The position numbers and the translations under genes were made by a program. 46,734 nucleotides of DNA from Carex sylvatica (lineage: Eukaryota > Streptophyta > Magnoliopsida > Poales > Cyperaceae), in assembly GCA_964058845.1 (NCBI GenBank), contig CAXKVR010000482.1, forward strand, positions 1-46,734, given 5' to 3'. A model generated the notes under the pieces. It was not told the DNA's origin and did not search any database. It was given only the letters and a program-made list of their open reading frames with translations. Shown in pieces: positions 1 to 11,939 of the stretch. The first letter of the stretch is position 1. Each line of letters opens with the position of its first letter.

Positions 1-1701
1 GTTCCGACCCTGGTTGTCGCAAAGCTCAAATGAGTCTGGACAGTGATCAATCATACAAGAAATGGAAGAATAATGACGCATTCGTGCCGCAACATGTAAA
101 GGTGATGATCCTTCTTGATCCTGAATGTAAACAGCTAAAGGCGCTTTATCCAGAATGGTTTTCACTATAGCAACATCTCCACTGGATGCTGCATAGTGAA
201 TTGGAGTGCTTCCTGAGGCATCCCTTTTATTAGCCAATTCAACTTTCCAATCAAGCAGCATGGTCGTTATTTCTGACAATGGCAACAAAAACTTTTGAGT
301 TCTTTCTTATATTGGAAGTTATTAACAAAAATTAGTTTCCAAGTTCTTGACTAATTAATTAGACAGATTCTTTAGAAGAGTAATATTCTTACCTTGACTT
401 TGTAGGACAGCAGCATGCAAAGCATTTTGCTGGTTTGGCCCAACAAAGGATGAGTGTGAAAATTGCAATAATGTTGTTGCAATACCAATAGAATTTCTAA
501 CCACAGCAAGATACAATGGAGACATGGAGGCATTATTCAACTCAACAGACAGTGCAGGAGCCACTGTCATGAGTACTTGCACGACATCTTCATGACCATA
601 CTGAACCGCCTCATGTAGAACTGTATCGCCTTTGATGCTTCTTTTTGTGAGAACTTCATAGGCCCCAATACCGGACTCTTGTGCTAGAAATATAATAAGG
701 GAGATGATGCGGCAGTGTCCTGCACTGGCAGCCAGGTGCAGTGGTGTTTCATGTTTGGAATTTTGAGATACTAAAAGAGTATTGTCTCTCCGGATGATTT
801 TTTCGACAAGTTCTGCATGGCCTTGTTCTGCAGCTATGTGGAGCACGGTGTTCTTTTCTGCAGTGACCTCTTGAAGCTTACATAAACCGTCACTGTGAAT
901 TCTGCCTCCCCAGTGCCTATTTGACTTTTTATTCTCGTTATTGTCTTCCAACAAAACTTCCACATGAGTGGAATCTGTAATGGATCAGCAAAATATGAAA
1001 AATTAGTAAATTACTTTCACGGAGTACTTTTTTTATTATTAAGGAAATTAATAAAATTGTTTGGGGATGGTATGCCTGATCAGGATACCTTGCAGTATAC
1101 CTCACTATTTGGAAATCGAAACTCCCTCCCAAATTATTATTATTTTTATTATGGCTTGTTAAAAAAACAAAAAGAAACTCACAAAAGGGGTTTGGTTGGT
1201 GACAACTCTTGCCCTCTATGTGGGCAATCTGAAACTGTTAACCACTTATTTGTCACAACACAATTGCATCTGCATTATGGTCATGAATTGGTGGGATACC
1301 TGAAACTGTACCAGGACAGTTTTATATGGCCTCAATGAAAATTGATGGGTACCACCCACTTTCATAAAAAAAATTTATAAAAAAATATATATTCATGACT
1401 CATATGTGCAATTACCATGACTAACATTGTTTATGGGAGTCATCTCCTCTTGTAGCCCAAGCAACTCAATAACACGATTTATGGATCCAGATAACATGGC
1501 TCGATATAGATCCGGGCACATAGCTTGTCGTCGGCTTCCTTCGTCTAAAGGAAGATCAGCCCCAGCTCTTAAATGATCAAGCGGTGGCTGGAGCAGGGAT
1601 GACAATCGTTGATCTCCCTCTGCTAGCAGCAAGGCAGCATAAAGCTGCTCATCTTGCAAATCATTTGCTTTCCTCAATGCACTGTCCAAAATGACAGACA
1701 T
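1..1701 (-). CDS. Ankyrin-repeat protein, ACD6/ITN1-like (5' part, runs off the left edge)
   Basis: Three exons are visible on the minus strand: 1701-1416, 974-393 and 272-1 (open). They splice in frame (cat-g|gtaatt to ttacag|at; caa-g|gtaaga to tgtcag|aa) and give 380 residues without a stop. The N-terminal ~95 residues (start MSVILDSALRKANDLQ) carry no repeat, but contain PDLYRAMLSG, typical of the entry to plant ankyrin-TM proteins. About seven ankyrin repeats follow, with motifs such as TVLHIAAEQGHAELV, TPLHLAASAGH, TVLHEAVQYGHEDVV, TPIHYAASSGDVAIV and SPLHVAARMRH. In this family the repeats precede a C-terminal PGG and four-helix membrane region, which would lie left of the window. Such proteins act at the plasma membrane or ER in salicylate-linked defence or salt response; that role is inferred from family only. 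Intron 1 holds a LINE fragment on the opposite strand. Confidence 0.88.
1080..1330 (+). mobile_element. LINE relic: zinc-binding reverse-transcriptase tail (zf-RVT) in an ankyrin-gene intron
   Basis: An open frame on the plus strand, antisense to the ankyrin gene, reads KRGLVGDNSCPLCGQSETVN followed by HLFVTT. This matches the zf-RVT signature that follows the reverse transcriptase of plant L1-type LINEs (RGW-VG-C-LCG-E-HLF-C). The last cysteine of the zinc site is replaced (HLFVTT instead of HLF-C), and the frame stops shortly after, so this is a dead fragment. It occupies most of the 441-bp intron 1, and the flanking splice sites look intact. No reverse transcriptase core lies nearby. Confidence 0.65.
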
Positions 1702-2880
1702 GTTGCTACAACTTTAATTTCCAAGCACAAGAATGAAGTTGTTATAGCAAAAGATGGGAACTCCTTGTACTCTTCAGGATATATAGTTTATAGGATTATT
1801 AAATTATTAGTTGACTAGTTATTATATTATGCCCTAAAATTCATCTTATGTTGACATATGTCATTGCTAGTTGTATCTCTTCGTAGCGATCTGTTTATTA
1901 GTTGACAACAAATCGTTTGATTGAAGACGATATAGTTTTTTAAAGCATAGCTTCATAATATAATACCAGTACTGTGATTGGCCGTATAGTAAAGAAACCT
2001 ATCTTGTCCCTTGTTTTTGTTCCAATTCTTTTCTTATTTTGACACAGTTGTAATGTATGTAGGCAGATGATTTTTTTTTTTTCAAAAGGAGAGAGAATAG
2101 TAGCTCTTGTTCCGATTTTCTATGCCATCTTTGTTCAAAAATTAACAAAAAGGAAACTGTTGAGAATAATTGACCTCAAGATCAAGGGCCAAGATTAATT
2201 AATCATTAAAGCAAGAGAGTAGGTGGTAGAGCTGTACCAATATATATCACAAATAGGAATAGTACCAATAGTTTTTATATACGGGAGTCATCTTTGTTCT
2301 AAAACTGTATATAAACACACTAATCATATACGGTTTTATTAAAAACCATGTAAAATTCATATTTTTTTGGTTCCTGATTATAGTAAATATATTGACAATA
2401 TTTAAGAGAAAACCAAATCGTTTACACTCCTACATATAAATTGAAATTCATTTAGTTAATTTAAAATTTATTTGGTTACTTCTGAATATGTTTATTTTTT
2501 TAATCGGAAAGTGTATCCAGGAGTTTAAAATTGGTACAGGATAACCTCAACACGTGTAGGCGATTATCCAAGATTTATTTGTTTACCATAACCTTAATTG
2601 TCATATTCCAAGCACACCTGTCAAGTCCGAAAAGTCAAAGATCTGTGATTAGATAATTAATCCTAGACTTGATGCTTTTATTTGGAAAATCAGGTTTCCC
2701 TTGAACCAACTTTGCCATATTTTATTAATTCCTGCGTTGGAACAAGTCTCTAAAGCATAAATATCGATAATTAGAGCTTAGTAATAGTATTTAATTTGAA
2801 ATTTGGGCTGAAATCCTGAGGTGCTCTTCTACAAAAATATCTGTTTCGGAATTTCCACATTAAATAATGTTTTATAGGCT
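1702..2880. other. AT-rich intergenic DNA, upstream of the ankyrin gene
   Basis: This is presumably the promoter side of the minus-strand ankyrin gene. I see no ORF of note, no repeat array and no clear TATA or G-box that I would defend. Confidence 0.4.
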
Positions 2881-3310
2881 GAATGGCCTTTTAAATGCTC
2901 GTACTATTTACATTAACTTCGTTATTAAATCGAACGGTTTTAGCATTATCCAAAACAGGCAAAAAGGATGACCGTTCGATTGGAACTCTCTTAGAGACCA
3001 TAGTGGATCGCAACAGCACGGGCCCGTTATCCTTCCACCGTTGAGAGCGAGAGGTTTTCGCTGCTCTGTGAAACCAGCCTCACGCAGGCCCCTCTACTCT
3101 AAGATCCACTCAACCCAGGCCTTCGCCTAAGCTGCTTGGATCAACTGCCCAACTTGGAACGGACGGACCGACTGAGAGCGGATGAGATCCGGTCTACAGA
3201 GGTGAACCAATCGTTCGAATCATCCACTGCCTCCGCTTGGATTACAAGCCCACGCTACTGAGCTCGGCGATTGAAGATCTTCGCGAAGGGTATATAAATG
3301 CTACACTAGT
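2881..3310. other. GC-richer block ending in a TATA-like sequence
   Basis: Within AT-rich surroundings, about 3000-3290 is clearly GC-richer. It contains the palindrome cttcgcgaag, followed by gtatataaatgc at about 3289-3300. It could be the 5' region of a degraded LINE whose 3' remains lie at 5361-5830, or a promoter of an unannotated transcript. Downstream (3380-3700) no frame stays open long enough to name a product. Confidence 0.3.
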
Positions 3311-4215
3311 TTTACTATTATCCATAGTGGGACTTAAAATTCTCAAACCGGAATAAATCTCCAAACCCGTGTAGATTAGATGTGCAATTGCTTCATGCAA
3401 CCTTTCATATAGCATTTGAAAATGAGTGTTATTTTGGATTTGTTGAATGGATCTGGAACTCTGCGTGCTTCGGCTCCCTTATCATGGAGCTCTGTGCACT
3501 GAAGAGGTCGAGAGGATTGCCAATTGGTGTTGCACCTTATGTGTTTGCTGAAATGCCCTGAGTGGCATTGCCCCAAAGCATGGATCTTTGCCTGGTACTT
3601 GCCCTTGGGGACTCGTTTTGTATACTGCTATCAAAGCTGTGGTATTTGACAATGCAAGGACTGTTACATGGGGGCTGGAATAGCGACATAGTTTTTAACT
3701 GTTAAAATTATCTAGGATCTCAGGTATCAAGAGAAAATCGAGTCATTCATTCTGTGAAATCCTCTTTGGTCAAGGTATGCTCTCTGTCTAACTCAGTCGA
3801 ATTGATGCACAAGATTCTTCAGATGAAAATAGAAGAATTATTGTGCATGGTTCGTCTCAAAACTCAGTAATTGTGTCCATATGTTAATTTTATTAATATC
3901 ATGTTAATTTGCTTTTCTGTATGTTTAGTAGTAAATGCCAGTTATTTATTCATAAAGAAATTTCACACAATTACTTGTCAGATAGCCACATTAATTACTG
4001 TAACTCTAATGGAGACAGGACTGTATTTGATTGTTGTTCTTTTACTCCTTTTTTTGTCTTCATATGTGGATGGTTTAATAGATAATTAGATTCTTAATTG
4101 TTTCTTTACACATCAGGTTTTGTTTCTTAATATTTTTCTTCAACTTAATTGTTTACAATGATTAGTTTATTGTATGTGTATGTGTACCAGAGACAGCAGT
4201 GCCACTGCCATAGAC
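3311..4215. other. Intergenic DNA without a recognisable gene
   Basis: Reading all frames gives short open stretches only. The plus frame through 3380-3560 stays open for about 60 codons but matches no family I know. The hydrophobic plus-strand frame at 3871-4089 is AT-driven and has no start context or family signature. Confidence 0.3.
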
Positions 4216-4226
4216 ATGGTTGTACC

Positions 4227-4847
4227 CCGTGGTGGAGTCACCCATATCCAGGGGTAGACAGTCGCCTATCCCTGGATTTTGAAATAAGGTACAAAGTTCG
4301 TATATAGTTGTTTGGATTGTGTTTTGTCTATCTCCGGATTTGAATTTTGCCTAACTAAGTCAAAGCTCTCAATTAGTGAAATTGACCGAGTCACTACAAT
4401 TTTGGTAGTCTTTCATCAATCTATTTTGAAATATACCGACAAAAGGAAGGTGAATAAGAATGGTATGATAGTGGGACAACAATAAAATTTTTTTTTTTGT
4501 GAAAGAAATAGACTAAAATATTTTATAAATTAATATACTGAAATTTAATGTAATGCATTAAATTATTTTTGTTATGTTTAACTATTTAAAATGAGCTGAA
4601 TTTTAATAGAAGAGTATTGTGAACTATGCTTCAAAGCAAACTTTTGAAAAATCGAGTTTTCGATCTAATTCGGTTGATTTGTACTGATTTTCTCGATTTT
4701 AATTTATGGTTAATTACCGGTTCTGCTTCCAATGAAAATTATTTAATAATATTTTATAATTTAATAATTTAAATAAAATAATATTAATAATAATTAATAT
4801 AATAATAATTTATTTTGCTTACCCCTGATGAAATCCTGGCTACGCCA
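4227..4847. mobile_element. Mutator-like non-autonomous element (621 bp) with 11-bp target duplication
   Basis: The 11-bp direct repeat atggttgtacc at 4216-4226 and 4848-4858 flanks sequence whose ends are inverted: left tggtggagtcaccc...ccagggg, right (reverse complement) tggcgtagccagg...tcagggg. The interior is very AT-rich and has no ORF. A duplication of 9-11 bp is the habit of Mutator-like elements. The terminal repeats are imperfect, so the exact left end is uncertain by a few bases. Confidence 0.65.
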
Positions 4848-5360
4848 ATGGTTGTACCATATTCCCTGGACCATGAATAGTGCCTACTGAGATATAGGAG
4901 TACCACTCCATCAAGTATCCATAGCAAAGTAACAAGATTCAGTTACTTTGCTGATATCAAAACTGGTATATGGTTGGTAAAAATAGTGAATTTGGTCATC
5001 TAATGCAATCTGCTCAAGACTGGTACTGCTGCCGGTTAATTCATGCCAGTAAATCTAATTATGTATGGGGACATGAGAACTTGTTCATAAAGTAGCAGCA
5101 TCATAATTTAGGCATGACCAATGTAATATGTATCACTGAAATGTAGTATATCATGGCACCATACTGCCAGTGCCAGTACTTTAATGGAAATCATGCAACA
5201 AAGAAGAGAAAGGGGAAAGGAAATTCATGCCAAGGAGGCAACTCTGGTAAGATCTATTAAGAGGAGGTTGCTTGGAGAGAATATTACTGTAATGGGTGTT
5301 GTGAAAATTTAGTGAAATTTCCTGAGATTATTACAGAGTAGAATATGGGTAAAAGAGTAA

Positions 5361-5576
5361 ATAAGCTTAGCTTGCTCCAGGCTACAACCGCTGGATGAGT
5401 CAGAATGGAGAGCTTATAAGGAAACATTTGATATTTGGAGATTGTTGAAGGAGCAGCATCACTATAAATGTTTCTATGTCAGCAGGTGTCTAAACGAATT
5501 GCCAGATCAGTTGGCAAAGAAGGGAAGAAAGGAAGGTCTTGCATGGAGCTTTACTGGTCACACATATCCAACATAG
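5361..5576 (+). pseudogene. LINE relic: RNase H C-terminal fragment
   Basis: An open frame of about 71 codons (stop TAG at 5574-5576, preceding in-frame stop TAA at 5358-5360) reads FDIWRLLKEQ, then FYVSRCLNELPDQLAKKGR. This is the end of the plant LINE/RVT_3 RNase H fold: the strand with the V-R-N-x-L-x-D-x-L-A-K signature, whose aspartate is the last catalytic acid. The first three acidic residues and the rest of the domain are missing. About 250 bases downstream, up to about 5830, the sequence resembles a LINE 3' end (caattaaaggaatggcctac). This is a truncated relic and not a host gene. Confidence 0.55.
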
Positions 5577-6056
5577 AATTTATCAGAATGAATTGGAAAC
5601 CCATGTAGAATATATTAGAGGTTTACATGTATTCATCTAGTTTGAAAAAGGAGTTGTGTACTTGAAAATTGGAAAGGCGCTAGTGTATCAGGGTACAAGG
5701 GAATGCTGGTATTTTTTACTGGTATTTGTTTATTTGGGAGGGAAATCGCAGGAATGGGATTTATTTGGAATCTTTGTACCCTGTAACTTACTGGTTTCAA
5801 TTAAAGGAATGGCCTACGGGCTCTATTGATAAGAAAACCAAGAAAAAAGCTTGGTTTGTAATTCGATTTAGTACGTAGCAATGAAATCTGGTCATGACAA
5901 TTCTTTAGTACGTAGCAACATTTTGTGTTTTCTTTCAGGTAAACTACAAATAGACTGGAATAAGTCACATAAATACATATCATATTATCATATGAATATT
6001 TAACTACTTACTAGGTCTAAGTTATTCTACATAACAGTAATATAGGCAATTGAAAT

Positions 6057-6756
6057 TAGGGGTGCAAGCGGATCATATATGAACCGGATAGTGGTAAAAG
6101 TGTAAAACTATACCGTATTTTTTTTGTATATGAATATTGATCAGATATTAAGATATGTATACAGATCATATATTTAATGAATACGAATATAGATATGGAT
6201 ATAAATCAAATACTTAATTTAAATATTATTCAATAAATTATTTTTCATTAGAAAAATAAAAATAACATAAAATACAAACTATATATTCGATCATAATAGT
6301 GAACAAAATATTTTTTTCTCATGTTAAACTTGTTATGTCATTATAAAATATAATATGTCATGATTTCAAAAAAAAAATTATAATATCTAGTTAACAAAAA
6401 TTAATCACCAACATAACCATATTTTAATCAAAAGATGCCACAAAAACATTCCACTATAAACATATGATTCTTGAACAAACGAAAAAAAAATATAAGAATA
6501 CGGATCATTATATGTATTTCTATATGTATCTGCACAAATGAATATATGGAAAATTAAAAAAAAAAAATACATATATGGATAGTTATCCGTATTTATATCC
6601 GTAATGGCCTTCGAAAATGAAATTGTATTTGTGTATGCAAAATTCGTATATGAATTTGTATCCATAATTTATTCATATCCGAATATCCAAATCCACACCA
6701 ATTCAAATACTGATTCAAGTACAGACATATAATATCTAATCAGAACTGCAGCCCTA
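6057..6756. mobile_element. hAT-type MITE (700 bp), TAGGGGTGCAAG terminus
   Basis: The termini are TAGGGGTGCAAG on the left and, reverse complemented, TAGGGCTGCAGTT on the right. They are flanked by near-identical 8-bp duplications, attgaaat (6049-6056) and gttgaaat (6757-6764). The interior is AT-rich and repeats the words ggata, gaatat and ccgtat on both strands. There is no transposase. The terminal word and the 8-bp duplication place it with the hAT superfamily. It is related to the elements at 16705-17310 and 37825-38355. Confidence 0.75.
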
Positions 6757-6764
6757 GTTGAAAT

Positions 6765-8294
6765 CCCTGAATCAAGTAGTTTCATTCCCCTTGATTACTT
6801 TCCATTAAAAACATATTTAATTACCATATTCAGTATCCCTTTAAATATATTATTATAATTCAATACCCAATTTGATGTCCAAATTAAATATCATCAAACA
6901 AAGCCTATGATTTTCTCTCATATAATTGTATGACTTAGTCTTAGCAGTTAGATACAGCTTATATTTATATCATAAAATAATTATACAGCTGCAAAACTAT
7001 TTGATAAACAAAAGCATAATAGCAATGCTTTTAAATAACGCACGCACGTCACGTACAGTGTGTTGACAAGAAATCATAACTTGAATACATGTTTCCATTT
7101 ATTTATTTTTTAAATGATGCTTTTGAATCCCTTTGCAGCTGGATGTGCTCCAAACGTCATTGGGAAGTACAACTAACAAATAAATTAATAACAAACATAG
7201 TAATTAATTTAAATTTTGTCTTGAAACTCTGTTTAATTTGAAGGTTTTAAATCATATGAAGAATGAACCGGCTTCAATTTCTGAATAAAATTAAAGATTG
7301 TGTTTTTCCATGCTAACAATGAAGAACTTGAAAATATTATTTAAAGTCTTTGCAGAATTCTTCTCCAGTACTAGAAAACTTGGTGAATATATGATTATGA
7401 TATAAATTTCACATACTGGGATTTTTTTTTTTTTTTTGAGACAACATACTGGAATTTCTTTAATTTTAAATATACTTCAAAATGTAGTGATATTTACAAG
7501 GATGGAATTCCCCAAACAGAGTTTGGCTTGATCAAATACCTTTCTCATCAATGTTTTCTTAGGTAAAAAAAAATCTTAGTTCAAATTGGTCTTTATAGTA
7601 AAAAGGCAAAAAGAAAAAGAAAATGATAAGCAATTAATAAAATGACCAACTTTTGTGATTTTGGAAATTGATCATTTAGCATTGAGTTTGTGGAAACTTC
7701 ATTTACTCAATGCTAATTTTCTGAAAAAGAAAATGAAAAACATCTTTGCAAATTTCTCGCATTAACCATAATTCACTAATTAATTATGATAACTTTTGTA
7801 AAATTATTGTAAAAGATTTTTGCAAAAAAATATAAAAAATACAATGACTCTGAATCCTGAAGGATCATTATTTTAGTGAAGGCGTCTCATTTTAAATATT
7901 GCATTATAGTACAGAGTAAGACTATAGACTAAACAAAAATACAAATATTATACATATGCAGTTACTACCAATAAAATGGAGGAGCATGCTTTTGTACCAA
8001 ATGGAGAGGATAGTAAATTCCATAGCCTCGTTTCTGTTTCTTTTTTGACACGGCCGAAAACAATATTTTAAGTTCAACAAAACAAAAATATTTTATGCAT
8101 TTCGTACAAAGCCTGCTTTCCCTACAAAACCCAGAGACTCAGTTGTGCAAATCACCTCAAAAAAACATTTGACACCTTCTTCTTCTTGTTCTAATATCAT
8201 AGATCATATTTCTTCCCTCTCTAGATTATTCCTCTCTCTAAATTTCTTGTTTGCTATACACAACTATAATTGATTGCACAACTCAAACACAACC
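6765..8294. other. AT-rich intergenic DNA including the NHL promoter and 5' UTR
   Basis: No gene is seen. The last ~150 bases before 8295 are a pyrimidine-rich leader (ctctctaaatttcttg near 8232) that suits a plant 5' UTR. I cannot fix the transcription start. Confidence 0.35.
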
Positions 8295-9287
8295 ATGTAT
8301 CACCTACAAAGAGCCCTAAAGGTACCACGTAGCCACCCATACAAGTACATCGATCCGTACTATTACCCGGAGGAGGAGCGGAACCGGTCGAATTGTTGCG
8401 CTAAAATTTTTGGCCATGCTGTCAAGTTCATAATCGCTGTTCTTTTTTTCATTGGGGTGATTATTTTGTTCCTCTGGCTGTTCTTCCGGCCTTATCCGAT
8501 GAATGTTTACGTGGAGGCAGCCCAGTTGAACAGGTTTCAAATGTTCAAGACCATACCGCCTTATATCAATTATAATTTGACGGCAGTTGTTAGCATGCAA
8601 AACCCGAACAGGTTCATCGGCGTACACTATGACTGGCTCGAGCTCGACTCGTTTTATCAAGATGCGCGGTTTGATTGGACTGCACTACCTACCTTCTACC
8701 AGGTAAAAATACTAATCTATCATTTAAATCATGTTTGTTTGCTAAAGGTTGAGTATTAATTAAATGTTGATCTTTGTGTAATTTTTCATTCATTTAATAT
8801 TTCCTAAACGTGTTGACATAATAAAGTATACTAAACCCTAGCATTTGAAAAATTTATACACTCAATGTAGCAGATGTAACATAAGAAATGGTAATAATTT
8901 ACAGACTTAATTAATCAGACAAAATAATTTAATTAGGCCAAGAATTAGATCAAACTCACTTGCTAAAAACCTAATAATTTAAATGTACAAAAACAGGAAC
9001 CAACAAACAGCACGGTGCTAAAAGCCGATATAGGTGGCGGCACGTACTTCTGGCTGCGTAGCAATGGCGTTGAGGATTTCTCAAGAGAAGAAAACACGAC
9101 CGGGATTTACAGCGTGAATTTGTGGCTGTATGGAGACGTCAGATACCGGTTCAAATGGGTCAAAACCAGGAAGAGGCAACTGAGCATAAAATGTCCCGTA
9201 AAACTTAGTGTCACTGTTCCCGGGATGCCGGCTGCCTTCTTCAACAGGACAAGTTGCAACGTCGTCAGATACTGGATGAAAGCTTGA
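8295..9287 (+). CDS. NDR1/HIN1-like (NHL) LEA_2-domain membrane protein
   Basis: There are two exons, 8295-8702 and 8997-9287 (ttctaccag|gtaaaa, aaacag|gaacc; phase 0), giving 232 residues. The ATG at 8295 is chosen because upstream in-frame codons only offer TTG. The cytosolic N-terminus is basic and tyrosine-rich. One membrane segment follows at about residues 43-64 (KFIIAVLFFIGVIILFLWLF), then an extracellular LEA_2 domain. The NPNRFIGVHYD stretch (residues 103-113) is the NPN/YYD hallmark of NHL proteins, and WLYGDVRYRFKW with IKCPVKLSV is the usual second half of the domain. Several N-x-S/T sequons (N94, N265-like sites in exon 2) fit a glycosylated outer face. Family members sit in the plasma membrane or plasmodesmata and take part in defence and stress responses. 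Which subgroup this belongs to cannot be told by eye. Confidence 0.88.
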
Positions 9288-10150
9288 TAGCAGATAATGG
9301 TGAACTGATGAGATGATGATCAGTTTGCTGATTTATGAATTGTGTACTTGACGTTGTTTTTAATTTCTATAATTAATTTGTTATTATTACTATAGGTTCA
9401 TTCTTTGAAATTTAATTGTGAAATTGCTTATATATGTGAAGACAACATTTTATTTTTAGAATTTGTGAAATATGTATTAAATTTTGTACTTCTTTCATTT
9501 TTTTTTTTTTGTGGTGAGTATTCTACCAAGAATTTTTGTTGTCTACATACTTAATTATACATACATAAATAAAAATAGATGGAGATCTATTGACAACAAA
9601 TTAACTTGATAATATTTACAACCTTTAAAAATAGTTTATAATATTGAAACCCTGTAATTGGTATTCATTATGCACATCACACATCTATAATAATTAAATA
9701 CAATACAAGTTCAAAATGTTATCAATACATGAATAGAGGCTTGACTTCTATATATTTCTTGATAAAAAAAAAACTAACTCAAAATTTAAAACAATCCATT
9801 TTTATTAAAGAGACGAATTAACAAACGACATTAAAATTACATGAAAATTGCTATACAATTAACCAATATGTCTATAATTTTTTATTTCTAATAATTTTTT
9901 TCTGTTACTTAATTTAAGAAAGCGCGTTGTCAAAATTGTTAACTACTCAAGCCGTTGTCAATGAATGCCTATTTAATTTTTTTTTTGGGCTATAGAATAA
10001 AACAGTGAACTCCAAATAAATTAAAGAAATTTCAATGAAGCTTGAAAAGCGTCATCGATTGCATGAATTAGTTGGTGCATAGCATGCTGTTTTTTTAATT
10101 TGCTAGCCAACCGAAAATATTTCATTTTTTTTATTTCTTAAAACAATAAC
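9288..10150. other. AT-rich DNA between the NHL gene and the tandem array
   Basis: This contains the NHL 3' UTR and homopolymer tracts. There is no ORF or structured repeat I would defend. Confidence 0.4.
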
Positions 10151-10841
10151 AAAAGACTTTGTCAATGAAGCAACAATTATAGGAAATTTTAAATTCCTTT
10201 GATTAGTAAAATAATAGCCGGTGTATTTTAGCAAATATAATTAATTCTGCCTTTTTCCTTAGTCCATCTTGAATTCGTGGTCGTCATGACAAAGACATAA
10301 TTTGAAATTTGAGGATATCAACCGTTAGAAATAATAAATCCTCAAAATGGCTAAGTTTGATATTATATACACAATTATACATTGTATCATAATTAAAACT
10401 AATAGCTGTGGTTGTTGGGTTTAATTAATTTATTAATTAATACCAGTAGTTCTCGTAACCACAAGGAAGAAAGGAATGGGAGGGGTGTACATTCAGGCAT
10501 CTCGGCCCAAAATGAACCAAAATGAATTTTGGGCCTCCTCTAAGGGCCCATTTTTTTTGCTGAATTTTTGTTGTAAGATGAATTAGACTCAAGTAATAGC
10601 TTGCTTAATTTGCAGTTAGGTTAGGTCTGGTCTCCACTTGTCGAATTTAACAGATTTTATTGCACCGAAATTTTAGAAAAATCATAGTAAATTTAAGGGT
10701 GGAAAAAGAAATATTAAGATTGAGAAACTGGATATTAATTATTATTTATCCAGTCCCTCAATCATATTTTTTCTTATTTCACTTAATTCAGCAAATAAAT
10801 GGGACTTAGAGTGACAATTAAATTGTTATGGATTTTTTCAA

Positions 10842-10937
10842 TTAATCGGTCGATTATTTCAGATTTTAATCAATTATTTTTAATTATTCTCAATTATTCT
10901 TAATTAATTACTTGGCATACCGCTATTTACAACATTG
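10842..10937. mobile_element. Small hAT-type MITE, truncated copy
   Basis: The right end ccgctatttacaacattg (to 10937) is the reverse complement of the start of the neighbouring element at 10989 (cagtgatgtaaataacgg). The inside shares the words attaatcggtcgatta and ttaattattctcaatt with it. I could not find the left terminus or a target duplication, so this copy is probably truncated. It lies in inverted orientation, about 50 bases from the intact copy. Confidence 0.5.
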
Positions 10938-10988
10938 AATAATGCATATGAGAGCGATGTACCTAAATCTTTTAAATTAATTCTCAAC

Positions 10989-11183
10989 CAGTGATGTAAA
11001 TAACGGTATGCGGTCGTCGAAAGGACAGGGTATCGCTAAGCGATTAATCGAGAATAATTAAGAATAATCGGCTATAATTGAAAATAATCGGTCGATTAGT
11101 CGAAATATTCGTGATGATTTTGTCACTGCCAATAACTAATTGGCCGATTAATCAGCTTAAACGAATGTTTTTCTTACAAACTG
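10989..11183. mobile_element. hAT-type MITE (195 bp) with perfect 8-bp duplication
   Basis: The termini are CAGTGATGTAA and, reverse complemented, CAGTTTGTAAG. The flanks ttctcaac at 10981-10988 and 11184-11191 are a perfect 8-bp duplication. The interior repeats aataatcgg and gattaatcg. The same family occurs at 18327-18501. Confidence 0.75.
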
Positions 11184-11939
11184 TTCTCAACCATTTTTTA
11201 TTTTACTTCAAATAGTTGAAAACGCAAAAATATACAGAAAAGCAATTCTTTGGACCGTCGTATTTAGATCAGACGGTGCATTCCATTAAAAACAAAAACA
11301 GGAAAATCAACATCATATCTACTCAATTACTGATTTACTGTACTAGGTAGTGCATGATGCAACAAAAATGACATCAAAAGATTAGACTCGAGATTTTGTG
11401 AGAAAGCTTCCTGAGTAGCGGATTGTGTTGTTCTTTCTTATTTGTTTTTGTTTTTTCTACTGTAATGAGTCGTTCACTCGTTCACCTGCACAGTTAACAA
11501 CACAATAATATCAGATAGAGCATTGCTCTCAGGTAGGGGCAGCGCGGGCCAGGCATATCCGGGTACGGACATGGGCACGGGTATCACGGGTAGACGGGTA
11601 TCATAGGCCGGGCATCACGGTTTTTTTTTTTAAAAAAACCGTGCCCTGCCGTCTTATACTCCTGCCCGTTGTACCCACGGGGGGCAGTGGGGGATCGGGT
11701 GGTCCGAATAGAGGGACAGTCCGATTTGTTTTTTTCTGTTTTTTTTCTTCTTCTTTTTTATGTTTTTTTTACGGTGTTGTACGAATATTATTACGTGTTT
11801 ATAATTCGATTTTTAAAATCTGAATAGTTCAATATCAAATAGTGTATATATATACATAAAATTATCAAGTCACATCTTTATAATTCCTAAATAAATAAAA
11901 TTTGTAACTTATATATAAAAATTATTCTTGCGAAGTATG

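Noticed and set aside
3422..3502. Short plus frame starting MSVILDLLNG, like the ankyrin protein's MSVILDSAL
   Set aside because: Similarity ends after six residues and the frame closes after 26 codons; taken as chance.
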